64,000 nt of DNA from Odontocerum albicorne (taxonomy: Eukaryota; Arthropoda; Insecta; Trichoptera; Odontoceridae). The DNA lies in the NCBI GenBank assembly GCA_949825065.1, contig OX463859.1:23515847-23579846 (forward strand), read 5' to 3'. A program made the translations under genes and the position numbers. Below, one piece after another: positions 55,748 through 64,000 of the stretch; the stretch's first letter is position 1, and every line of letters begins with the position of its first letter. The notes under the pieces were generated by a model. That model had not been told where the DNA came from. It saw nothing but the letters and a program-made list of their open reading frames with translations, and searched no databases.

Positions 55748-56810
55748 ATGGAAGGTTATAGCGTAGAACAACATGTGCAAATTATCAAATTTTATTTTCA
55801 AAATCAGTGCTCCGTTCAAGAAACGTTCCGCGCATTACGTGATTTTTATTCTCGCCACAACCGTCCTGCCGAGTCGACTATTCGACGTTTGGTGGCCAAA
55901 TTCGAGTCAAACGGTTTGGTAAATAATCAGCCAACACTCGTACGTCACCGAAACGCCAGGTTTGCTGAAAACATTGCTGCTGTGCATTGTTAGAGTGTAC
56001 GGGAGAACCCGAGGCAGTCAATTTTTCGTCGTTCAAAGAACTTGGTCTTTCTGCGACTTCAACTTGGCGAATTTTGCGTCGGGACTTAGGTTTGCACATC
56101 TATAAAATCCAACTGACCCATGAAATTAAGGTACCATAGACAACGTCGTGCGTTTTTTTTTCGCCCACCCAAATTTCGCCAAAAAAATCATCTTTAGCGA
56201 CGAGGCCCATTTTTGGATGAATGGATGTGTGAAGAAGCAAAATTGTCAGATTTGGGACAATACCAATCCACACGAGATACACCAGCATCGAATGCATTCC
56301 AAGAAAGTCACTGTTTGGTGCGGATTTTAGTATGTTGGAATCATCGGTCCGTACTTATTCCAAAACGAAACTGGCATTGCCATAACCGTCAACGGCGAGC
56401 GCTACAAGATCGATGAAAAGCAATTTCTTGTGGCCTAAACTGGATGATAAGGATACCGACGACATGTGGTTCCAACAAGACGGCGCTAAGTGCCACACAG
56501 CGCATACCACGATGGACATTTTGCACGAGCGATTTAAGGGCATGGTTATCTCGCGCGGCGGCGACGTGAACTGGCCACCGAGATCGTGCGATTGAACGCC
56601 TTTAGACTCCTTCTTTTGGGACTAACTTAAATCGCAGGTCTATGCGTATAAACCGCAAACGATTGATGCCCTCAAAGTCAACGTAACGAACGCCATCCAG
56701 CAAATTCAGCCAGATTTATGCGACAAAGTCATCGAAAATTAGACCTGCCGAATACGTGCCACCAAGCAAAGCCGCGGCAGACATTTGAACGACTTTATAT
56801 TCCATATTAT
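55748..56810 (+). pseudogene. DD41D transposase pseudogene
   Basis: The likely start is MEGYSVEQHVQIIKFYFQNQ. Helix-turn-helix regions (CSVQETFRALRDFYSRHNRP, STIRRLVAKFESNG), then after a stop STWRILRRDLGLHIYKIQL. The catalytic blocks are IIFSDEAHFWMNG (first D), MWFQQDGAKCHTAH (second) and SCD*TPLDSFFW (third). Forty-one residues separate the second and third aspartates. The end is SRGRHLNDFIFHI. At least five stops and several shifts are visible, and part of the stretch before the first catalytic region is missing. Group assignment rests on the spacing. Confidence 0.85.
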
Positions 56811-56863
56811 TATTATAAATTATTATAAATTCTTATAATTATTATAAATTCAGTATGCTAAAT

Positions 56864-57040
56864 ATCCTCAGTGAGATACAGGCAAAAGCCTAGTTTACTG
56901 GGGATACGACAAATGAAAGGCAACAAACCCAGATCCATTAAAATTATACGTCCAAATAAAATTACCTGTTGTTTTTTCTCAAATTGTGTATATTTCTTGT
57001 CATGTGTAATAATAAATAATAATAAATAAATAAAATAAAA
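56864..57040 (+). mobile_element. Repeat-T copy inside the DD41D element
   Basis: Starts tcctcagtgagatacaggca and ends in an (aataaa)n-like tail; a possible short aaatat duplication flanks it. Confidence 0.78.
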
Positions 57041-57187
57041 ATATTTAATGCCATAAAATATTCTTTCAAACAAAAAAAATTAGTAGATATCTCACACACA
57101 ACTTGTTTTATTTACATTTAAAAATCGAGCGTCCTTATTGAAAGATCCTGTACATAACATATAATATAAGAGTTCCCAAAAAAGTAC

Positions 57188-57371
57188 ATTGTATCGTATT
57201 GCATAACACTTTCGTTGTATACAGTTCATGTGGCAATCTCTCCCAACCAACCAGAAAGATGTTGAAGAGACCTCAGTACAAAACCAGACTGGAATCCTTT
57301 TTTTTTAATCTGGGTTCCAGCGGGAATTGAAGCCGCAACCAGGCGTCTTGCCAACTAAGCCATGGAGGTCG
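57188..57371 (-). mobile_element. SINE-B copy
   Basis: The tail (cactttcgttgtatacagtt, ctcccaaccaaccagaaaga), body (accagactggaatccttttt) and head (gccaactaagccatggaggt) are all present on the minus strand. Confidence 0.78.
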
Positions 57372-57545
57372 TAAATTTACTTTAAATTATTATAAATTCA
57401 GTATTTTTTAAGGTATATCTTAGATGAAAACTCCGAACTAAAGAATACAGACGAACATAGATATTTTAATAGTTAAAATTGATTACCATTCTGGTCCATA
57501 TACGTTAAATCGTAAATATAATGAATAATTTATTTTGGTGTTTGA

Positions 57546-57790
57546 GAGCATTATCTTTCAATGGCAGCTCTCAATGCATTAACCATTGCCGGATTTGTGT
57601 CCAAAACTCTATATTTGATGAGTCCCAATAAAAAATCTATCTGTGTGACATCAGATGAGCGCAGGGGGTATTCAATGCTACCTCTGCATTCAATGCATCT
57701 ATTGATTTTCATCAAGATAGGCCCTCATATCAAAATTGTAGTGGGGAGGTACACCATCTTGCTGGAAATAACAATCCTCATCCCTTAACT
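57546..57790 (-). pseudogene. Tc1/mariner-superfamily transposase relic
   Basis: The minus strand reads CYFQQDGVPPHYNFDMRAYL (second catalytic region, aspartate present), a CRGSIEYPLRSSDVTQIDFL block after a shift (third region) and NPAMVNALRAAIER. It is the same protein type as 11985-12400. It borders a LINE-A relic. Confidence 0.65.
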
Positions 57791-57935
57791 CCACTTAACC
57801 CAACCATGCTTTCCCTGGTCTTCCTCTACCACGCCTTCTACCAGCATTTGCACTGTATATTTGTTTTCTCGGTCTTTCTTCGTCCATTTGTTATAACATA
57901 TCCAAACCATCTCAGATTGCTCTTGCGTGTGTGTT
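57785..57935 (-). pseudogene. LINE-A coding relic
   Basis: The plus-strand ccctggtcttcctctaccac is the mirror of the RGRPR box; ttataacatatccaaaccat and the words after it mirror the WFGHVE block. Confidence 0.55.
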
Positions 57936-57948
57936 GTGATGTGTAAAA

Positions 57949-57998
57949 ATATGTTTTTTAATGTATTGTATTAGCACACAATACATTAAAAAACATAT
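57949..57998. repeat. Perfect inverted repeat, 21-bp arms, 8-base loop
   Basis: atatgttttttaatgtattg and its mirror. It is followed by two copies of atataaccattttttgttt about 33 bp apart. Confidence 0.85.
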
Positions 57999-58542
57999 AT
58001 AACCATTTTTTGTTTGTTCGAGGGAACTTATATAACCATTTTTTTGTTTAATTGGGAATCGCAACTAAGCCCCCCCGGGGTAAATATGTACATTTTTCCA
58101 ACTAAGATATTGAGGTAGCCAAGACTTGCTTTGATTCTACAGAAGTCTATTGTTGGAATATTTATCATTAGAAATAAATTAAATGTTATGTGATATTTTG
58201 AACTAAAGATTTTTTTTGAGGATTGATAGTACGTATTCAAGTCTGACTGTCCGTTCAAACTGAGAAATACATACCCCTTTCGGATAGCATAATATGGCAG
58301 AAGTCTGGAGAGCGAGGCGGTTGAGTTGGGCAAGACATATCGTATCAATCATATTCCATTTACCACATTTTATGGAGAAAATAAAATTTCAGAAAAAGAA
58401 CTGAGGGGTGCATTGCATCGGACTTTATAAGCTTGTCTGGCTTTGTGATATCAGGGGGTAATTTTGTTTTATTTGCAAAAAAATTTAAAATCCTTAATTT
58501 TTAAAGTTTTATAATTTAGATTTAAAGTTCTTTCTAATTTTA
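57999..58542. other. No gene seen
   Basis: AT-rich apart from a short G/C run (ccccccgggg) at about 58070. Confidence 0.5.
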
Positions 58543-58699
58543 AGAAGACGAAGGAAGTCTTGGTTGAAGATCTTTAGAGAGTGGTTCCACTGTAACATGG
58601 AGACATTATTTAGTGTAGCTGCAGACAAATTTAAAATAGCCATGATAATTGCCAACCTCCAACATGGAGAGGAACGTTATAAAGAAGAAGAAACATGAA
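58543..58699 (+). pseudogene. LINE-F C-terminal fragment with (AAG)n tail
   Basis: RRRKSWLKIFREWFHCNMET then LFSVAADKFKIAMIIANLQ, followed by (gaa)n. This is the closing segment of a non-LTR reverse transcriptase. The frame is open across the fragment but lacks all catalytic parts. Confidence 0.7.
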
Positions 58700-58754
58700 A
58701 TACTTTATGTTGCCTCCAGTTCAATACTACAAGACTTATACATATTAGAGTATA

Positions 58755-58793
58755 ACTTAAGTTATACGCTTATAATAAGCGTATAACTTAAGT
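58755..58793. repeat. Perfect inverted repeat, 19-bp arms, 1-base loop
   Basis: acttaagttatacgcttat and its exact mirror. Confidence 0.9.
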
Positions 58794-59369
58794 GTTCATT
58801 CATAAATAAAATTGAACATTAATTCAACTTTCAAAATTACGAGTATGTCCCCGGCTACGGTCTTCAATGTGTCTGTATGTACAACTCGGAACTATTCAGA
58901 AATGCCATACAAAGGAATGAATCACATCACGTTATATAAAACAATTAGATTTCAAGAGACTCCGTAGAGTAAAATATTGTATGTCCAGATTCCCGTGTGT
59001 TGTCTGGCTCACAGGTTAACTCTAACATTGTTCTCAGTCAGCAGTACTTAATGTTTGTAACTCGAGCAATTGTCAATTTAAATTTGAATTTTAGTATAAT
59101 CTTCCTCTTATCCTGTCAAAGGCTTTTAATTATTTCATCCTAGAATTCTACCATTTGTTCAGTACTGAGCATTCCACGAATCAAGTCCTCTTCAATGGGA
59201 CACAGTGCTCCTTGAACGATGAGAGAATAAATCACATGTTTTCGGTTGTCCTTTACCATATGTGGCAGATTTAATTTACTAAACGCTAAATGTCTTTACC
59301 GCGTCAAATGAATATTAAATTTCACCTTTCTTCAAAGAACTTTTCCATTTATAGATCGATTGTTATTTT
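58794..59369. other. No feature seen
   Basis: AT-rich. Confidence 0.5.
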
Positions 59370-60045
59370 TTTTAAATTTAATTAGTTAAAGCTTTAAATT
59401 GTCTTAAAGGTTTGTATTTTAAGTTTAATTAGTTAAAGCTTTAAATTGTCTTAAAGGTTTGTATATTTCAGTTTAATCAGTGAAAGCTTTAAATTAGTTA
59501 AGCTTAATTTCTTTAATTAGTTAAGCTTTAGCTTTAAATTGTCTTAAATTTTGGTATTTTTAAGTTTAATCAGTTAAAGATTTAAATTGTCTTAAAGGTT
59601 TGTATATTTCAGTTTAATCAGTGAAAGCTTTAAATTAGTTAAGCTTAATTTCTTTAATTAGTTAAGCTTTAGCTTTAAATTGTCTTAAATATTGGTATTT
59701 TTAAGTTTAATCAATTAAAGATTTAAATTGTCTTAAATGTTTGTATATTTCAGTTTAGTCAGTGAAAGCTTTAAATTATCTTAAAGGTTTGTATTTTTAA
59801 GTTTAATTAGTTAAAGCTTTGAATTGTCTGAAATATTGGTATTTTTAAGTTTAATCAGTTAAAGATTTAAATTGTCTTAAATGTTTGTATATTTCAGTTT
59901 AATCAGTGAAAGCTTTAAATTGTCTTAAATATTGGTATTTTTAAGTTTAATCAGTTAAAGATTTAAATTGTCTTAAATGTTTGTATATTTCAGTTAAATC
60001 AGTGAAATTTAAGTTTAATCAGTTTAATTTTTAAGTTTAACCAAA
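59370..60045. repeat. Complex AT-rich tandem array
   Basis: Units of about 50 bp combine taaattgtcttaaa, (t)ttggtatttttaagttta or tttgtatatttcagttta, and atcag(t)taaagattt or atcagtgaaagcttt. Two unit types alternate in places, and a ttagttaagcttaatttctt insert occurs twice. Confidence 0.85.
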
Positions 60046-60105
60046 CTTTTAATCGTCTTCAATGTTAGTAATATTTTCTATTTGATTTATTATATTGACT
60101 CCTAA

Positions 60106-60272
60106 GAGGTGCATGGTCGCGCGGTAACGCACTGGACTTCCGTGCGAAAGGTCGTTGGTTCGAACCCCACGCTGTGCTACTCTCCTCGAACGACACAGGC
60201 ACTTTTTCCGCCTAGTGTTCGATGGCATAAGGATACCTATGACTTCGGTCATATCTATTCTTTAAAAAAAAA
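60106..60272 (+). mobile_element. SINE-A head fragment
   Basis: gaggtgcatggtcgcgcggt, tggttcgaaccccacgctgt and gcataaggatacctatgac are all well conserved; the copy ends in a poly(A) run. Confidence 0.85.
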
Positions 60273-60354
60273 ACTTATAATCACACATTCGGCTTTGTAG
60301 TGATGGCACTAATCCTCTTGTGTGGGTGGAAATCTATTAAAAAAATACATGTGT

Positions 60355-60900
60355 ACCGTCACGCGATGTCCCTGTTGAAGTAGGCAGAGAGAACAGAGCA
60401 TCAGACTTTCCTACCTCTAAACACATTCTTGGCCTCTTCCTCATCCATAAACCGTCCCATACAACTTCTTCGATTTCTTCGACTTTCTACGTTTCGTCAT
60501 TCGCTTAATCTAACCATGCTATCCTTGGTCTTCCTCTCACACGCATATCACTATATAGTTTGTTTTGTTAGTGTTTCTTCATTAATTCGGTTTACACAGC
60601 CTTTAAGTTCACATTCATCCCTTACAGCTTCATTCCGTTTTCTTTCATACATCATCCCTCCATTTATTCTTCTCAATGCACGAATTTCTACAGCATTTAT
60701 TCGTCTCCTACGAGTATAAGTATTTTTCCACATTCACGTTTTACTCCAATATGTCAAGCTGGTACCAAAATACTTTCGTGGACTATCATCTTAACATATT
60801 TTGATACTGTCCGGTTAAAGTATATACGTTTTAACGCTCCATCATTCTTGTTTCATATCGCTACACGCCGTTCCATATCCAACATTTTCAAATCTATAAT
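60355..60900 (-). pseudogene. LINE-A C-terminal coding relic
   Basis: The minus strand reads VEIRALRRINGGMMYERKRN, AVRDECELKG, then a RVRGRPRIAWLD block and the closing FSLPTSTGT. Several stops and shifts. Confidence 0.65.
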
Positions 60901-61730
60901 ATGTTATATTGCTCACTGATTATGAAGATCCATATTTGGGTAAATGAATAGTCATTAAAATACTCGTATAATAAGAAAACTGAGGAATTATGTTTCAACT
61001 TTTTTTCTCTGAGTTTTCTTTTATTAATATAATACATAAGACTCCAAGACAAATTTTCCCTCAGGAAACGAATATTATCCTTCCGGTCTTCAATTAGGCC
61101 GTCAATACAATACAATACAATATTCCTTGAATTCACCAGTACGGAGAACTCTCTCTCTCTCCTTAATACCCTACGTCTCGATGAATACCATTATATTTAA
61201 CATACATTATCCTATACAATTTTCAATACTCATAAGCTGGGGAAGAAGGATTAATTCAGTGGCGGTACTCTAAATTATTGTACAATTCAAGTATTTCTTC
61301 CCAAACCTCACATTATTATACTCTGATAAACAGAGGTATTGACTAAGAATATCATACAAAATTTGTAACTTACTTCTGTACATGCTTTCAAATTTGAGTT
61401 TGAAACACGTTCCTTCGGAGAAAATCAGAATTTAGTGGTTGATTTCATTTTCATCGAATTGTTCCAATCGATCTTACTGGGTGGGGTATTATGACAGGGT
61501 TTTCGCAATTGCTGGTCCTTTGGTGTGAAATGGTCTGCATCTAAGTGTTGGAGATATGGGTAACATGCGCAACTTTAGCAGGCTCTCGAAGACTACCCAT
61601 AATGGGAGATCTTATCAAAATGTATGAGTATATATAAACACTATACTTTACCTAAAGTCGAACGTGTTACTATCACTTATTGAAAGATCTTCAAAGGTTG
61701 ACGTGTAGTTTTAAATAAAGAAATATAGGT
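60901..61730. other. AT-rich gap with one shared block
   Basis: 61440-61510 is the reverse complement of a block at 14490-14590. Otherwise nothing recognised. Confidence 0.4.
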
Positions 61731-61900
61731 TAATTGATAGTAACATAGTATGTTATGTACATATTTAATTGATGGTAACATAGTATGTTATGTACATATT
61801 TATTTGATAGTAACATAGTATGTTATGTACATATTTAATTGATAATAACATAGTATTTATTATACATATTTAATTGATAGTGACATAGTACGAGTATGGT
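61731..61900. repeat. 35-bp tandem repeat, five copies, from LINE-C terminus
   Basis: taattgatagtaacatagta and similar at 61731, 61766, 61801, 61836 and 61871. The unit equals the LINE-C end (ttattgatagcaacatagta at 41497). Confidence 0.88.
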
Positions 61901-62080
61901 ACATTCCAAAATTACATACATATTTCAAGATAAAAAGCTGAAAATACATTTAAAAAAGAAGCTATCAAAAGTTCTAGGTTCATCTCATAACATCCCCTTG
62001 ACACAGATACACCCCACCAATAAAGGGTAAGCCCGGCCGCGAGGACATCAGATATTTTTCAGTCCGCAAAAATGTCGTGA
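61901..62080 (-). mobile_element. LINE-C copy
   Basis: gacacagatacaccccacca and ggacatcagatatttttcag, continuous with the tandem end to its left. Confidence 0.65.
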
Positions 62081-62342
62081 TGTTATTTATGTTATGTACT
62101 ATATGTATTAAAATAAAAGTTGATACTTAAATACTGGTACTAAAATCATTGAGTGCCGAATTCAATAAAGGCAAAGGGAGGAAAACAGTTTAGGCAGTCG
62201 ATCGGAGCGTAGTTGTTATTGTGACAGGAGTTTGAGTAATTGGGCTTGCAAGAGGAATGACTTGTGGAAAAAGTTTGTGCGATATCTTGAGTGTGATGTT
62301 TTTGGTTGTTTTGTATTCATATTTTTATATATTTTTGTTTTT

Positions 62343-62710
62343 ATTTTTATGATTATTTGCAGTATATTGTAGGATGAATATTTTGGTCTGTCTGGAGTGA
62401 TGAAGTGTGAGGATTTTGATTTCGCGTGATGTATACATATGTTATTGAGTGTCACTCTTTGTCAGGTGGATGAAAATGTGCAACGGGGTTTTATATAATA
62501 AAAAATCGGAAAGAAGTATCTATTCATTTTTTCATGATATACTCGTATGTCCTCAGTGAGATAGATACAGGCAAAAGCCAAGTTTACTGGGGACACGACA
62601 AATGAAAGGCGACAAACCCAGATCCATTAAAATTTTGTGTCCAAATTAAATTACCTGTTGTTTTTTTGCAAATTATATATATTTCTTGTCATGTGTAAAA
62701 TAAATCGAAT
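62343..62710 (+). mobile_element. Repeat-T, long copy
   Basis: Partner of 51920-52290; carries a small duplication (gatagatacaggc) at the start of the core. Confidence 0.75.
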
Positions 62711-63280
62711 AAATACGATCCCTTTTTCAGACTTTTCAGGTAGTGACCGTGAATTGTATGAACACGGTTGTTGGCATAATTTTTTCTTAGAACCCAAGAT
62801 ATTGCATATATAACATACATGTATATATTGATTTTGTACAAAAATTAATTTCTCATTAATAATGGGTTCAAATCCTTAAGAAAAGTCCTGCTCTTTAAAC
62901 TGCGTTACATAAATTATACTTTTGTTATTGTTTTTTCTTAAATATTATTCTCGAATATCTCTTAATCTTCAACCCCCTTTGAGCAATTCCAAAAAACTTA
63001 TGAAATCTTATATGGGTCTAACTTTTTATTAATATGGATGAATTAGGAAGCATTATTTTCATAGTGCTAGGCGGTGCTGAGAACTCATCCACTGCGGCAC
63101 TCAATTAATTCAGTATATCTGAACCGCGCATCACTGAGTGTTAAACCATCTTGGTTCTGTAAGTTGGTACATGGAATAGAGGGTGATTTCTTACACAGTT
63201 GTAATTGTCAGAAACATAAAAACAAAGTGTTTCTAAGATTGCGGAACAGTTGAATTTGCATTGCAATATTTTTCACATAT
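62711..63280. other. No feature seen
   Basis: AT-rich. Confidence 0.5.
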
Positions 63281-63988
63281 GAGGGTGGATCAAATATACA
63301 CGAGATTTTTGTTTTAGAGCGCATATTTTTAAACGGAGCACGCGGCCGCCTCAAGGAGTGTTGAGTTGGGGATTTCAGGAGTGGGGAGAGCGGTCGGCCG
63401 ACCTCGACAAATTCCGTCATTAGTGTGGCACACGGTGTCTGAGAAAGAGGTGCACCCATCGATTGCGCAATGCACAATTATCAAGTTTCTCGCTCGTGAG
63501 AACGTAAAACCGGCCGAAATTCTACAAAAACTGAGGGCACAGCTCGGGAATCAAGCACTGTCCTAACTACGTGTGTTTGCCTGGCATAAGAAGTTTATGA
63601 AAGGCCGTGAAGGTGTCGAAAATGAGAACCATAATCGTCGCCCACGGGTGAGCATTACCGAACAGAACATTAACGCCATTTGCGACTGGCATTTGATGGT
63701 TTCCGAAATTGGTTCTGAATTAGGAATAAGTTACGGGAGCACTCAATCCATAATCACAAAGAACCTAGGATTCAACGACGATGATGAAGTAGAGAGGTTT
63801 GTGCGCAATTGATTGCTGACACAACCCATTTCTTTTTACGGTGAAGGGATAAACAAACTACCGATCCGCTGAAAAAATGCATTTCTTAGCAGGAGATTAT
63901 ATAGAAAAATGATGTGTACTTGGTATTTTTCTTTCTGCAAATAAAAAAATTAAATAAAAAAAGTCTAGTTTATATTTGATCCACCCTC
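63281..63988 (+). mobile_element. mariner, internally deleted (708 bp)
   Basis: gagggtggatcaaatataca is mirrored near the right edge (tatatttgatccaccctc). The plus strand keeps the N-terminal region (HPSIAQCTIIKFLARENVKP, VFAWHKKFMKGREGVENENH, VSITEQNINAI, SEIGSELGISYGSTQSIITK). It then joins DDEVERFVRN and GINKLPIR from the C-terminus. The entire catalytic core is missing. One stop lies at about 63563 (ALS*LRVFAWH). Confidence 0.85.
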
Positions 63989-64000
63989 GGAAATAACGCG

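Larger units (their letters stand above)
55636..57150 (+). mobile_element. DD41D (rosa-type) element, full length but dead
   Basis: The ends caagttctttcaatagggac and the mirror of gtccttattgaaagatcctg form inverted repeats; TA flanks both (55634-55635, 57151-57152). A repeat-T copy at 56864-57040 sits between the coding part and the right end, so the original element was about 1.34 kb. Confidence 0.85.

Overview
The window looks like non-coding DNA from an arthropod, most likely an insect. The grounds are a strongly AT-rich background, many eukaryotic transposon families (mariner and DD41D transposases, jockey-like and RTE-like LINEs, a Penelope-like element, tRNA-derived SINEs, hAT-like and piggyBac-like remnants), minisatellites and a long (AT)n tract. 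I cannot name the species. I found no convincing host gene, no rRNA or functional tRNA gene and no CRISPR array. Almost every open frame above 100 codons is either a transposon protein or a tandem repeat whose period is a multiple of three.

Layout. 1-9 kb: a reverse-transcriptase fragment (YADD) at the left edge, a LINE-B 3' end, a 66/68-bp minisatellite running into a small inverted-repeat element, a perfect 50-bp tandem repeat, LINE-C copies (one split by an RTE insertion with an 11-bp target duplication), SINE-A and a TTAA-flanked piggyBac-like MITE. 9-16 kb: a 92-bp minisatellite derived from LINE-A coding sequence, a transposase relic, a deleted DD41D element and a MITE. 16-20.5 kb: the longest open frame, 622 codons of jockey-like reverse transcriptase in a GC-richer island, then a dead mauritiana-type mariner. 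21-29 kb: a deleted mariner, LINE-A pieces, an RTE copy whose two halves point in opposite directions, a Penelope-like element with a GIY-YIG frame between inverted ends, a 36/72-bp satellite, LINE-D with an 11-bp target duplication, and small palindromic elements. 29-42 kb: SINEs, (AT)n beside a dead mariner, a 39-bp minisatellite in frame with a LINE end, another deleted mariner, a hAT-like element and a second DD41D copy with the same deletion. 42-53 kb: LINE and SINE relics, including a SINE-A inserted in a 40-bp array. 53.8-57.2 kb: a nearly intact mariner with perfect terminal repeats and a full-length but decayed DD41D element. 57-64 kb: further relics and a deleted mariner at the right edge.

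The families interact. SINE-B shares its 3' tail with LINE-B, and SINE-A ends in the same trinucleotide tail as the RTE copies, which suggests each SINE borrows a LINE's machinery. Repeat-T, RTE and SINE-A insertions sit inside older elements and allow relative dating. At least five tandem arrays contain recognisable transposon sequence as their repeat unit. I see no undescribed cellular system. The most unusual features are these transposon-seeded minisatellites, the palindromic Penelope remnants and the repeated deletion derivatives.

Family names LINE-A to LINE-F, SINE-A, SINE-B and repeat-T are local labels used here only.
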